Shown: positions 13,568-23,173, counted from the first letter of the stretch. The stretch: DNA of 64,000 nucleotides from UBA5158 sp040389045 (GCA_040389045.1 JAZKAT010000014.1:62001-126000), one strand, 5' to 3'. Numbers and translations: made by a program. Notes: generated by a model from the sequence alone, not told the origin.

Positions 13568-16141
13568 TTACTGTTTTGTTAGGGATGTTGATTGCGCTGA
13601 TGGCTGTTGTGCGGCAGCCAATGCTGCAGCTTCAGCTAACTTGTTCTCCTGAGATTTACGCTCAGACCCAGCATACATTCCTGCGTCAGCAGTCGTGCTG
13701 CCCGTAGCCAGAACTTGCGACCTGTTTTTCGGGCTGTTATTCAGATCGGCAAGACGCTTCTCTAAACCTGCTTTGATTTCGCCAACTTCCAAAGTAAATT
13801 TATTTCTGGGACCATCAATAACAGACTCAGAAAGAATAGTGTGGGCTTGCCCATACATCACCACCGCTCTTTCAAGATAATTCATATTGGTTTCACTAGG
13901 ATAATTAGCATGGTTAACATCGGAAATAAATAATTTCTTCTCCAGATATTTACCGAAGGAGAAATAAAATCTACCAGCCCATGGATTGGCTTTGTTAGTT
14001 TTTTGTAATTTACGTTCCTCTTCAATTTCTTCGTATATCTTCAGTGGATCTGGCAGCGCCGCTTTTTCTGCATCATTATCAAGTAACAAAACATATTCAG
14101 AAATTAAATCCGCGTAGCGGTTTTTAGCCCGTAGATATTGTTCACCTAAGTCCTTCACATCTTCATAAAGTTTCAGCGCATCTGCAACTTGCTGAATCAC
14201 ACCGGCCATTATTTTACGTTTTTCATCGCGATCAGACATGACGCGCTGACGTTCATAGTCAGCATAAGCGATAATTAAATTCGCAAAACCATGCAATTGG
14301 TTTTTAGTTAACAGATCAGGGGCTTGGTATTGAAGAACTTTTTTAGCCTGTGACACGGCATCTTTATAATAGATATCTCTGATTTCCTGCTCAGTCAGCG
14401 CGGGGTTGGTGTTATGGGGATTGTATTGAGCATACTCTTTACGTAATTTCTCAATAGGTTTGCCATAACATTGCGCCAGGCTTTGCTGGTTGGTGAAAGC
14501 GCTGTGGTTTAAAATCCAGGCATGCAAATCTTTATTAACTATTTCACTATTTGCTTCACAATATTTCAGCGCCGGTGCCAAATAAAGGTTAGCCAAGATG
14601 GGATTTCTTGGGACATGAACGTAGTATGCACCCAATTGATATAAGGTAGGCAACAGCTGTTGTATACGACTATAATCTTTTTTCACCAGCGTGACTGAAA
14701 GATGATCGGTCATTGAAGCCAATGCTTCAACACAGCTTTCAAATGGTTTAATCGTTTTAAAATCAGTCCAATTGAATAGATCAATCAAAGTCACGGTTTG
14801 CAGCATAGCTTCACTGTGCGCCGTTAATAAACAATTTTGTGAATCCAAAACTTCGGGAGCAATGCGGGAAGACCCTAATCTGATCTTCATATCGTAAGAT
14901 TGCTGGAAGTAATTAACAGCTTCAGCGTGACGGCCCAATTTGACTAACACCATCCCGGTAAAATGATAAGTCTTGGCGATATCGAAATTATCAACATACT
15001 TGCCAGTTTGTTTATCTTTGTAATATTCCTGTTGGTCTTGCAGAGTTTGTTGCAATAGGGATAAAGCATCTTTCGCGCGGTTAAAATTATTCGCCAGGGT
15101 CAGTGAATAATTTTGCAAAGTCACAAAGGTCAGAAAATGCTTTCTATCCGTTGCCACTTCATAGGCTTTTTCTAATTCCATGGCTCCTTCATAAGCTGTT
15201 AACTCAGCACCATGATCAAACATTTTCCCGGAAACTACACCTTGAATGTGATAGGTATTAGCAAGCTCTATTGTTACTTGTAAATATAAATCACGATTTT
15301 GATCATTCACTGGGCCAATAATATCTAACGCCGCACGCTGCAATTGCTGCCCGGCAACTAAATGCTGAACCGCATTTTTTAAAAAATCTATTCTTTGACT
15401 TTCATTCTTACCCACCAGATAACTTTTCCTGTGGATTTGCAACCCCAGGAAACATTCTATGTAACCTTTTTCAATGTTAAGTTGGGATATTTTTTCCGAG
15501 GTGAGAGCATTTTTGGCGGCTAACTGTTTTTGGTAATTGTTAAATATTGCTAATGCTTCTACAAACAATCTTTCATCATGGTAACTTCCCTGTATCGTTC
15601 CAACATAGCCTGTATACATACAAGCATGCGCATACTCTAACAAACCAGGAATATTATTTATTGCCTCAGACCTGCTTCTGGTCACTTGATATTTATCACC
15701 AGCAAGAGTTTTTTCGTATGCTGTTACAGTAATCAATGCTTGATCATAATATTCTTTATCTTGTTCATTCGTTTTGGCATGTTCAAGGTACATGCAAGCC
15801 CGCGCATACTCTAGCGCATCGGGAGTGATGCCTAATTTCCTGATTGCCGCTTCTTTAAAAAGTTTGAGTTTTTCTGAAGCTCTTTTTTGATCGCGCGGGT
15901 GATACCCATAATAAATTCCGAGTTGTTCCGCTAACTGCATAGCGTAATCAGTAAATTCTGGAATGTCTGAAATTTCGGTAAGGGTTTTTTCTGCGTTATC
16001 AAGAGCGATAACTAAATCTGCATCGGCAAGTCGGACGGCGCCTCTATCAAAATTTAAAGCGGCTATGACTGCTTTAACTCGAGTTTCTGCTTGTTCTTTG
16101 GTTTCTTCTTCTTGGGCTAGGGTGCTAGGTCCGCTGCGCAT
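13568..16141 (-). CDS. Large TPR-like repeat protein, function unknown
   Basis: 857 residues with no signal peptide and no membrane span; predicted almost all helical. Helix pairs resembling tetratricopeptide repeats are visible, clearest at FDIAKTYHFTGMVLVKLGRHAEAVNYFQQSYDM-like positions near residues 385-425, and twice in the motif EYARACMY/EYAHACMY near 110 and 170. The C-terminal ~60 residues are low complexity (Ala, Gln, Ser, Lys). ATG 16141 has AAAGGA upstream. I cannot assign a function. A scaffold or a secreted effector is possible, given size, helicity and isolated position. It stands alone between mpg and the FAD oxidase. Confidence 0.8.
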   Translation of the reverse strand: MRSGPSTLAQEEETKEQAETRVKAVIAALNFDRGAVRLADADLVIALDNAEKTLTEISDIPEFTDYAMQLAEQLGIYYGYHPRDQKRASEKLKLFKEAAIRKLGITPDALEYARACMYLEHAKTNEQDKEYYDQALITVTAYEKTLAGDKYQVTRSRSEAINNIPGLLEYAHACMYTGYVGTIQGSYHDERLFVEALAIFNNYQKQLAAKNALTSEKISQLNIEKGYIECFLGLQIHRKSYLVGKNESQRIDFLKNAVQHLVAGQQLQRAALDIIGPVNDQNRDLYLQVTIELANTYHIQGVVSGKMFDHGAELTAYEGAMELEKAYEVATDRKHFLTFVTLQNYSLTLANNFNRAKDALSLLQQTLQDQQEYYKDKQTGKYVDNFDIAKTYHFTGMVLVKLGRHAEAVNYFQQSYDMKIRLGSSRIAPEVLDSQNCLLTAHSEAMLQTVTLIDLFNWTDFKTIKPFESCVEALASMTDHLSVTLVKKDYSRIQQLLPTLYQLGAYYVHVPRNPILANLYLAPALKYCEANSEIVNKDLHAWILNHSAFTNQQSLAQCYGKPIEKLRKEYAQYNPHNTNPALTEQEIRDIYYKDAVSQAKKVLQYQAPDLLTKNQLHGFANLIIAYADYERQRVMSDRDEKRKIMAGVIQQVADALKLYEDVKDLGEQYLRAKNRYADLISEYVLLLDNDAEKAALPDPLKIYEEIEEERKLQKTNKANPWAGRFYFSFGKYLEKKLFISDVNHANYPSETNMNYLERAVVMYGQAHTILSESVIDGPRNKFTLEVGEIKAGLEKRLADLNNSPKNRSQVLATGSTTADAGMYAGSERKSQENKLAEAAALAAAQQPSAQSTSLTKQ

Positions 16142-16265
16142 AGATAATCCTTTTAAGTATGTTTTGGGTACGCAATGCTAATTTAGCTAGATCAGCTTGT
16201 CAATAAGATAACTTTTTAAAGACAAGCTGAATAAAATTAGAACTACAAATACATTCAAAGAACTA

Positions 16266-17891
16266 TCACATGCGTCGACTTGGATTACTATATTGCAACA
16301 CGTTTTGAGTCAATTCATCAGACTTAGCTTCATCCGCAGCCCGACTAGCCAGCACTGCTGCCGGCGCAAACGATACACCGCCTGAGCCCAAATGAGTCGT
16401 GTTGCGACCATTTTCAACCGCGCGACCTGCTTTAAACAACCTGCCCAACGTGGGAAAACCATCATAAGCGACCGCACGTGTCCCTACCCATCGCGTCGCA
16501 ATTCCTTTTGCTTGTAGTTCAGCTAAATCATGTTCGGTTAACTGTTGTCCGTGAGTATCTCTGCCTAAAGCTAATGACATGTAATCGGGCAAGACATTAT
16601 TAATCATGTTCAACTGCAGAAGATTTCTATTGCGCGCAAAATCATGCTCTGCGCTAGGTAACTTATCGGCATAAAACGCTTTAGTACCACCAACACCAAT
16701 AATAATATTGTTATTGTGAAAGCGAGCTTGCCACGCTAACACTACTCCTTCCTGATGCACTTCCATACAATGATTAAATGTATTGTATTCAGGAATTTTA
16801 TCAGCCGGTACTGGAATAACCAATTTTAAAACCGCACCAGCAAATCCTGCGTAAGCAGGCTCATCAAAATCTAAACTCCGTAATGTACCAACTGCTTCGC
16901 CGGGACAAAATACATAATCCTTGCGCAGATAATTATTTTTATCCGATGTAATTACCGTATTGCCAAAGAATTTTAATCCCGTAACCCGTAACCGGTTATT
17001 TGAATCATCAAGAATAACTTCCTGGACCTGGCGTTCATATTTTATCTGGAAACAATCACGAACACTGCCATCTGCATGTTGATACTTGCCCATCTTGTTT
17101 TCAAGATATTCGAAAAACTTCGGCAAAAATACATTCGAATCCAGACAACCGCCTGGGCGCCACAACGCGACGGCATCGTTATGCCACTGCAATTCACCCG
17201 CCTCATTCCTCTCAGCATGACTCGCGCAGAATTTAGCAAGGATAGGATCTAGCTTTTGCACTTCATCAGGTGATAAAATTTTACAATTGGTATAGCCTAA
17301 TTTTTCATAATCGGCTTGCATGCTAAGCGCTTTTGATTTTGCATTGGGGACATTATAAATTAGATCAATACGGTAGCCATCGCGCAGCTGCGTCTCGCTA
17401 TTTCTAGGTTCACGGCAGGGATTAAAATTGGATTCTGTTAAAATCAATTTTAATTCATCATCGGCGTTGTCAAATAATTCCTGCCAAAAATCCATGCTTC
17501 TTTTACCCATATCCAATAAGGCTTGGGTACGCAAGTTATGGGCGGCTTCATCTTCACTGTATAATTGGACTTGTTCTTTAAATTCATCAGCAATAGCAGA
17601 ATCATTGACACCGGGCACATCATCAACCCGAATGCCACCTGGCTCGCTAAATAATAGTTTTAATTTTTCCACTAACTGCTTACCGCGAGGCACGACTGAT
17701 AAAATTTCATCGGGAGTTAGGCTGGGTACAATATTAGAGGAGGTAGATTCCAGCACGGTTGCGTGTTTTTCAAGAATGGTAACGCGGATTTGCTCGCCGG
17801 CTTTTTTTGCGCTGAGATAGGCATAATACGCTTCCAACGCGCCAATGATACCTGCGCCAATGATAGTGAGTTTATTTCGTGGATGTGCCAT
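16266..17891 (-). CDS. FAD-dependent oxidoreductase (DAO family)
   Basis: 541 residues. The N-terminal dinucleotide motif KLTIIGAGIIGALEAYYAY (GxGxxG intact) and the C-terminal FAD segment THLGSGGVSFAPAAVLASR mark the D-amino-acid-oxidase/glycine-oxidase superfamily (DadA-like). It is longer than DadA (~430), with extra sequence in the substrate-domain region. No signal peptide is seen. It likely oxidises an amine or amino acid; the substrate is unknown. GAGG precedes the ATG. It is divergent from a PAS-LuxR regulator, and a second DAO-family gene lies beyond that regulator. Confidence 0.85.
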   Translation of the reverse strand: MAHPRNKLTIIGAGIIGALEAYYAYLSAKKAGEQIRVTILEKHATVLESTSSNIVPSLTPDEILSVVPRGKQLVEKLKLLFSEPGGIRVDDVPGVNDSAIADEFKEQVQLYSEDEAAHNLRTQALLDMGKRSMDFWQELFDNADDELKLILTESNFNPCREPRNSETQLRDGYRIDLIYNVPNAKSKALSMQADYEKLGYTNCKILSPDEVQKLDPILAKFCASHAERNEAGELQWHNDAVALWRPGGCLDSNVFLPKFFEYLENKMGKYQHADGSVRDCFQIKYERQVQEVILDDSNNRLRVTGLKFFGNTVITSDKNNYLRKDYVFCPGEAVGTLRSLDFDEPAYAGFAGAVLKLVIPVPADKIPEYNTFNHCMEVHQEGVVLAWQARFHNNNIIIGVGGTKAFYADKLPSAEHDFARNRNLLQLNMINNVLPDYMSLALGRDTHGQQLTEHDLAELQAKGIATRWVGTRAVAYDGFPTLGRLFKAGRAVENGRNTTHLGSGGVSFAPAAVLASRAADEAKSDELTQNVLQYSNPSRRM

Positions 17892-17985
17892 AGAAGCCTC
17901 GTTATTTTTATTTGTGCTCGGGGCTCAATACAATATAAGGTGGGACAAATTAAAAACACCGTGAAAATCACGGTGGCACCCCTTG

Positions 17986-18065
17986 TCATACCAGCGAAAG
18001 CTGGCATCCCGCGGTTCAAATGGAATACAATAGCCCGTTCTGGATGCAGCCTGGGGGGATGACAG
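17986..18065. repeat. Diverged inverted repeat before the LuxR gene
   Basis: GTCATACCAGCGAAAGCTGG on the left and CTGGATGCAGCCTGGGGGGA then TGACAG on the right. It has the same TGTCAT...ATGACAG outline as the family A doublets but a different core. It ends 7 bp before the LuxR start codon and so forms its leader. Confidence 0.55.
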
Positions 18066-18071
18066 AAGCTA

Positions 18072-18788
18072 ATGAGCGAAAATTTAAACGCAATGATAGC
18101 CCAACTACCCGGTCTGGTATTTTATAAAAATATCGACCTCATCTATATCGCTGCCAGTCACTATGCCGCGCATTTGTGTGGCTTTGAGAGCGCCGAACAA
18201 TTTTGCGGGCATAGTGATTTTGAATTACGCTGTGATGCCGCAGACTCGGCCCTGGAATTTCGCGCCGAAGATAGCAAAGTCATTACAAGCGGCCAGGAAA
18301 TTTCCAGTCTGCAAATCCATCAATTCTCAGATGGCAATATCCACATTTTTTTATTGCGCAAAGCCCCGGTCAAAAATGACCAAGGGGAAATTATAGGCGT
18401 GTGCAGCATGGGCAGCGAAGTAACCAATCCCGCGACCGGACAGGCGATTTTTGAATTATTGTCGGCGGGTTCCGAGCCGGAAAATTTTCAGAATAAAACC
18501 TTTGCTATTACTGATGGGAATTTCAATCAATTATCACTCAGAGAATCGGAATTGATATTTTATTTCATGCGTGGCTTTAGTAACAAAGAAATCGGCACAC
18601 TCATGAAGTTGTCACCTCGCACGATTGAATCGTATCTGGAATCCATTAAAAATAAACTTAAATGCACTTCGCGAAAAGAATTATTATTAAAATGCATGCA
18701 CAATGGTTTTTCTTATATTATTCCACAAACTATTTTGCAACGTTGTTTAAATAAATCCGTTTCCTGGGCAAAATTAACTTCTAGTTAA
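18072..18788 (+). CDS. PAS-LuxR transcriptional regulator
   Basis: 238 residues: an N-terminal PAS-like domain (about 10-120, LPGLVFYKNIDLIYIAAS...GEIIGVCSMG), a short linker, and a C-terminal LuxR-type helix-turn-helix (about 155-215, LSLRESELIFYFMRGFSNKE followed by LSPRTIESYLESIKNKL). There is no receiver or AHL domain, so an internal ligand or redox signal sensed by the PAS domain is likely. Such PAS-LuxR proteins are common in Legionella and Coxiella relatives. Its 3' end overlaps the convergent FAD oxidase gene by 15 bp. It lies between two DAO-family genes and may control one or both (inference). Confidence 0.88.
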   Translation: MSENLNAMIAQLPGLVFYKNIDLIYIAASHYAAHLCGFESAEQFCGHSDFELRCDAADSALEFRAEDSKVITSGQEISSLQIHQFSDGNIHIFLLRKAPVKNDQGEIIGVCSMGSEVTNPATGQAIFELLSAGSEPENFQNKTFAITDGNFNQLSLRESELIFYFMRGFSNKEIGTLMKLSPRTIESYLESIKNKLKCTSRKELLLKCMHNGFSYIIPQTILQRCLNKSVSWAKLTSS

Positions 18789-20048
18789 CCTTATCCTGTT
18801 ATCGGGCAACAATAAACCACCGAATTCCATCACCGGTATTTTACTTTTACCGCGCAAACTTTGCTGTGCGATTGCTTCACCTACGGCCGCCGCGTGTTTT
18901 GCGCCGTGTCCTGAACAGGGCGATGCCACAATGACTTTATTGTCGTAGTCCGGCAGGAAATCAATGACAAACCGCCATTTCGGTGCAACCGTATATAAAC
19001 AAACCTTAGCTTTCACACATTCGCTGGTAATGCCAGTAAAATAGGGTTTAATAAACTTTTCGTACATCCTGGTAATTTCTATCTGGCTGACTTGTCTATC
19101 TACCGTTTCGGGCGTGGTAGTAGTCGCATAAGATTCGGTACCGATTTTAATGGCTTCAGCATCTTCCATCAGGGGAAAACCATACACCATATTTTTATTA
19201 TCGAGGTTCCAGATAAAGGTAGGAAAACTAGCATTAGTAAACTGCGAGCGAGACGCTGGGTCTACCTTAAACCAATAAACGACTTGCCGGCAAACTGTTA
19301 ATTCGTGAACATCTACCAGATTTTGCAGCCAAGGCCCGGCGGCGATAATTAATTTTTCTGTTAAGTAACTGGTTTCTACGCTTTTTTTGCTGGTGGTAAC
19401 TTTAATTTTACCATCCGCTAATTTTTCAAAGCGTTCAACTATTTCATTATCACGCAATTCACCACCGAATTTTTTGGCGAGGGCAATATTGGCTTTTATG
19501 CAGGCATCGGCATTGATATATCCCATGCTTTCTTCGCAATATCCCGCTTCTCCGTCACGAAATTTAAATTGCGGAAAAGTTTGACGTAAAGCAGCGTTAG
19601 CTAAATATTGATGTTTTACTTTATACTCACGCGCTCGCTGATGGGTTTGCTGCAAAAACCCTTCAGTGCCATGATAAAAAGCTGGGACACCGCTACCATC
19701 AGGGCCAACTATCAAACCTCCAATAGGTACGTCGGGCATCACATGCAATAATTTGCTATCGGTTTGGGATTCAACTTCCTTCCAGATTTCGTGAGACCTT
19801 TTTGCCAGCTCAACATACTCAGCACCTTCGCCTATCGCCAGCCGGGTGATTCTGCTTTCGCCGTGACTGGAACCTTCCGCGTGTCCCAGTGAAAACTGGT
19901 CTATGGCTAACACTTGTGGCTGTTGATAAAACTGTGAATTAGCAGACGCTGACTCTTTTGCCAATTTAGCCGCTTGATAAAACGCGCTACTGCTCACTAA
20001 ACCATAAGCACCAACAATGATTAATTTATATGAACGTGGAGTTGCCAT
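18774..20048 (-). CDS. Sarcosine oxidase-like FAD amine oxidase
   Basis: 424 residues of the MSOX/MTOX branch of DAO-family oxidases. Visible signatures are GSSHGESRITR near residue 60-70, the covalent-flavin context KVCLYT (the Cys that binds FAD in monomeric sarcosine oxidase) and the FAD segment PCSGHGAKHAAAVGE. The N-terminal motif is unusual: VGAYGLVSSS where VGAGxxG is expected, so a Tyr is inserted or replaces the second Gly. MSOX enzymes oxidise N-methyl amino acids to formaldehyde, amine and H2O2; the exact substrate here is unknown. No signal peptide. It converges on the LuxR gene. Confidence 0.87.
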   Translation of the reverse strand: MATPRSYKLIIVGAYGLVSSSAFYQAAKLAKESASANSQFYQQPQVLAIDQFSLGHAEGSSHGESRITRLAIGEGAEYVELAKRSHEIWKEVESQTDSKLLHVMPDVPIGGLIVGPDGSGVPAFYHGTEGFLQQTHQRAREYKVKHQYLANAALRQTFPQFKFRDGEAGYCEESMGYINADACIKANIALAKKFGGELRDNEIVERFEKLADGKIKVTTSKKSVETSYLTEKLIIAAGPWLQNLVDVHELTVCRQVVYWFKVDPASRSQFTNASFPTFIWNLDNKNMVYGFPLMEDAEAIKIGTESYATTTTPETVDRQVSQIEITRMYEKFIKPYFTGITSECVKAKVCLYTVAPKWRFVIDFLPDYDNKVIVASPCSGHGAKHAAAVGEAIAQQSLRGKSKIPVMEFGGLLLPDNRIRLTRS

Positions 20049-20132
20049 AACACAGCCTTGGTAAATACAAGACAGTTATCATAAAGAAAAAAGCTTAAGT
20101 GATTATTAAATGAGGGAGGTTTTGCTAAAGGT

Positions 20133-20744
20133 TTATGTAATCAGCGTTCCAGTCATGGAACCTAATAATTTTGCTACATACTTACCTAAAATATCGACTT
20201 CCAGATTAACGCGACTGCCGGGACTATATTCTTTGGCTATGGTGACAGCTTGTGTGTGCGGAATTAAGGTAATGGAAAACCAGGAGGAAGTTGCTTCGAT
20301 GACAGTGATACTCATGCCATCAATGGTGACATAACCTTTATTGACAAAATATTTTGCCAGCGTTGGTGGGATGCCGATTTTTACCAGCAGCGCTTCATTA
20401 CCATCTTGCTGTAATTCGATAATTTCGCCGCAGGCATCAATATGACCCTGCACGTTATGACCACTGATGCGGCCATTGACGGGCAGAGCTCTTTCCAAAT
20501 TAACTTTGCTGCCAACCACAAGATTCCCGAGGTTGGTCAAACGCATGGTTTCCGGGACTATGGTGGCCGAAAAAGTATTGTTAACAAATGTGGTTACTGT
20601 TAAACAAACACCATTCACGGCCACGCTATCGCCAATACTGATATCAGAAAATTCAAGTTGGGGGGTAATGGATATATCGATGTGACTAGCATTCATCTCG
20701 ATGGAACTGACTATACCTAATGTCTCTACGATGCCGCCAAACAT
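20133..20744 (-). CDS. ribE: Riboflavin synthase, alpha subunit
   Basis: 203 residues from the ATG at 20744 (MFGGIVETLG, matching the family's MFTGIIE start; AGGA lies 7 bases upstream). Two lumazine-binding half-barrels are seen, with parallel motifs GDSVAVNGVCLTV and VTIDGMSITV. The enzyme dismutates two 6,7-dimethyl-8-ribityllumazines to riboflavin. It is slightly shorter than the usual ~213. It sits alone, outside a rib operon, downstream of the csp terminator. No FMN riboswitch is visible in the short leader. Confidence 0.95.
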   Translation of the reverse strand: MFGGIVETLGIVSSIEMNASHIDISITPQLEFSDISIGDSVAVNGVCLTVTTFVNNTFSATIVPETMRLTNLGNLVVGSKVNLERALPVNGRISGHNVQGHIDACGEIIELQQDGNEALLVKIGIPPTLAKYFVNKGYVTIDGMSITVIEATSSWFSITLIPHTQAVTIAKEYSPGSRVNLEVDILGKYVAKLLGSMTGTLIT

Positions 20745-20762
20745 AAAATTCCTGGTAAAAAT

Positions 20763-20791
20763 AAAAAAACCGCCACGCAAAAACCAGCGGC
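20763..20791 (-). terminator. Rho-independent terminator after the cold-shock gene
   Basis: On the minus strand a CCGC...GCGG stem with a ~13-nt loop is followed by seven T. It separates the csp gene from ribE on the same strand. Confidence 0.6.
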
Positions 20792-20857
20792 CTTTCGACA
20801 ACTGGGTTTTTGGTGGTTGCAATTAATCAGTTAAACTGACCAGCAAACCTACGGTGT

Positions 20858-21067
20858 TTACTCGATGACCGAGACTTCTTCAGCTTGAAGACCTTTCTGG
20901 CCTTGTGTAACTGTGAACTCTACGCGTTGCCCTTCAGATAATGAACGGTAACCGTCGCCAACAATTGCTTTAAAATGTACGAATACATCGCCACCCTGTT
21001 CTCTTTCAATAAAACCAAATCCCTTTTCGTTGCTGAACCATTTAACAGTTCCCTTTTCACGTGCCAT
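20858..21067 (-). CDS. Cold-shock domain protein (CspA family)
   Basis: 69 residues, a complete cold-shock domain. RNP1 is KGFGFIER and RNP2 is VFVHF; the N-terminal KGTVKWFSNEKGFGF is canonical. These small cytosolic proteins bind single-stranded RNA and DNA and melt secondary structure. GAGGTT precedes the ATG. The leader upstream is AT-rich and long enough (about 100 bp to a TATTAT box) for the regulated 5' UTR typical of this family, but cold induction cannot be judged. Confidence 0.95.
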   Translation of the reverse strand: MAREKGTVKWFSNEKGFGFIEREQGGDVFVHFKAIVGDGYRSLSEGQRVEFTVTQGQKGLQAEEVSVIE

Positions 21068-21282
21068 GTTGATTGAACCTCTTGTAAATTAAAAATGTAA
21101 ACAGCCATTACGACTGTAGGGACATAATAACAGAAAATGTTCATTCAGTCTGATATTTTAGTAGTTATTAATTTATAGTACAATCAATGGGTTAATATTG
21201 GCCAGTGAAATCGGCCGGGGATTTGCTTGATTTTTTGGGGCCATTTTGCTTGTCAGGCAGCGCCGGCCGGCATCCAGCTGGC

Positions 21283-21311
21283 ATGACACACACTGACACA
21301 CAAAGTATAAT
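21283..21311 (+). promoter_or_regulatory. Strong sigma70-type promoter
   Basis: -35 ATGACA (5 of 6), 17-bp spacer, perfect -10 TATAAT at 21306. It lies 36 bp before the start of the GT-C-like gene. The rest of the 21068-21346 intergenic stretch holds GC-rich imperfect palindromes (CGCCGGCCGGC) and no gene. Confidence 0.7.
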
Positions 21312-21346
21312 AGTGACAGATGTGTTTATACGGATGATACACGACC

Positions 21347-23116
21347 ATGGAAGATATTAATTTTCTCAGACCCTATCAAAAACTAATCGGCTTAGCACTG
21401 ATCATAGCGTTTTGTTTTATAGTCTCGTTACCGATATTACAGGCCGGTTTTTACAGTGATGATATTACCAATAGTGTAATCCCGGGAACCATCACATTAT
21501 ATCAACAAGGTTTTTGGGGGTTCGTGGTTTTAAACATGCAAACCTGGCTGAGCAGTGGTCGGCTATTTCCACTTTCTGTAATATCATCGGTAGCAATGTT
21601 TTATTTTTTTCCCGCAGTACATGATTATCAAATAGTTCGCAGTTTATTTATCTGGATGAGTATTCTTTCATGCGCGTGGCTGGTTAAAACCCTAACCAAG
21701 AATTTTGCCGCCGCCATGTTATTTATTTTCTTAATGCCATTATGCTGGTCAGTGCGCAATGCGCCGGACCCCTTGACCAGTTTCGCGATTTTCCTGCCAC
21801 TCATGGTAACCTTCATTGCGTGGACACTAATATTTTATCGTTATTATCAAGTAACGCAAAAACAAAAGTTTTTAATCTTTTCGATTATAACGTTTAGCTG
21901 TGCCTTGTGTACTTATGAAATCGGCAGCGTCGCGTTTTTTTTATTGATGACATTGATGTATTGCAAACCCATCAATAACCAATCTTTACGCACGGAAATT
22001 AAACCCTATTTTATCTTGTTTTCCGCTTATTTAATTATTAATTTGCTATTACATTTCATGAGCAAGCAAGCTTATGATGGCATCCAGATTCATTTGACCA
22101 CCCAATTTTTCCCGGCTTTTATCGCGCAATTTACCGCGGCCCTGCCACTAAGTTATTTTTTATTCGCACCGCACCCGATTATCTCAATAACTGAAGTATT
22201 AAATAATTATTTATGGGCCATGATTTATTTATTACTGGCTGGCACCGGGATTATTTACTGGTTATTACATCAATTGGTGTTAACGAAACGTTCCTGCGTG
22301 TGTTTTAGTATCATGGCGTTATTTTTAATGATGGTTCCCGCTTTCATCATGGCGATTAATCTGAAATATCAATTTATATTGCGGCTAGGTATAGGTTATA
22401 TACCCGTCTATATACAATATACAGGCATGGGTTTTATTTTATTAGCGGGTTTGGGGTCATTGAATTTGTTGCCGCTATCAATCAATACTAAACGCGGTAT
22501 ACATTTACTGTTAGCGTCAGTGCTGAGTATTGTTATTACTTTAGCGACGCTAGTCAATCTTGCCACCATTAATCATATTAATGATAAATATAAATTTAAC
22601 CGTGGTTTGGTTGAAAACGCGGCGCGTCATGGCTTGTTGGCAAGCCTGCCTGACCAGTCGTATCTGATCGAGAATTTGTTGCTTTGGAACAGTCCGGATT
22701 TCTATATGTTAAATGCGCACAAGACATTGGCGGGCGTGATTGATGTGCGTGACACTCACAAATTAATGGTTTTTGATAAACACAATAAACTTTCTTCTCA
22801 TCATAAATATTTCATCAGCAGCTTTCATTTGCCGGGTTCTCAATTTGGCTATGTATTACTAGGCCATGCTAAATGGGCGCAGGTGAAGAATTTAAAAAAT
22901 AATATGCCGCTGACCAAAGCCATTTTTATGACTGATCCGCAATTATTTATTGCCGCCGGTCCTGCTTCCCAACGCATTGAAATTTTGCAAAATTTACAGC
23001 AGCAATTAAACCTGTCTCCTGAAGTTATCAAGGCAATAGCACTGTTATATGAAAAAAACGCCCAGGATTGGCTTGTTACCCCGCTGCCGGCTGGCAATTA
23101 TCGATTAATCATTTAA
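21347..23116 (+). CDS. Polytopic membrane protein, GT-C-like
   Basis: 589 residues. About 10-11 membrane helices cover residues 15-410, followed by a ~180-residue soluble C-terminal domain. The first extracytoplasmic loop has an acidic pair in GFYSDDITNS, the position of the catalytic DD/DE of GT-C glycosyltransferases that use polyprenyl-phosphate sugars. This suggests a sugar-transfer role in envelope glycan or LPS modification, but no precise family is recognised. A promoter lies just upstream. It is a single-gene unit before fabV. Confidence 0.75.
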   Translation: MEDINFLRPYQKLIGLALIIAFCFIVSLPILQAGFYSDDITNSVIPGTITLYQQGFWGFVVLNMQTWLSSGRLFPLSVISSVAMFYFFPAVHDYQIVRSLFIWMSILSCAWLVKTLTKNFAAAMLFIFLMPLCWSVRNAPDPLTSFAIFLPLMVTFIAWTLIFYRYYQVTQKQKFLIFSIITFSCALCTYEIGSVAFFLLMTLMYCKPINNQSLRTEIKPYFILFSAYLIINLLLHFMSKQAYDGIQIHLTTQFFPAFIAQFTAALPLSYFLFAPHPIISITEVLNNYLWAMIYLLLAGTGIIYWLLHQLVLTKRSCVCFSIMALFLMMVPAFIMAINLKYQFILRLGIGYIPVYIQYTGMGFILLAGLGSLNLLPLSINTKRGIHLLLASVLSIVITLATLVNLATINHINDKYKFNRGLVENAARHGLLASLPDQSYLIENLLLWNSPDFYMLNAHKTLAGVIDVRDTHKLMVFDKHNKLSSHHKYFISSFHLPGSQFGYVLLGHAKWAQVKNLKNNMPLTKAIFMTDPQLFIAAGPASQRIEILQNLQQQLNLSPEVIKAIALLYEKNAQDWLVTPLPAGNYRLII

Positions 23117-23125
23117 GAAAAATCC

Positions 23126-23154
23126 TTGATCGTGGTAATATACGCACCAATAAT
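23126..23154 (+). promoter_or_regulatory. Promoter for fabV-greB
   Basis: TTGATC, 17-bp spacer, AATAAT, 20 bp before the fabV start codon. Confidence 0.5.
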
Positions 23155-23173
23155 TCCCTAAGCAGGAGAGCAC

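Noticed and set aside
20745..20857. FMN riboswitch upstream of ribE
   Set aside because: The space is short, AT-rich and occupied by the csp terminator; no RFN-type conserved blocks were seen.
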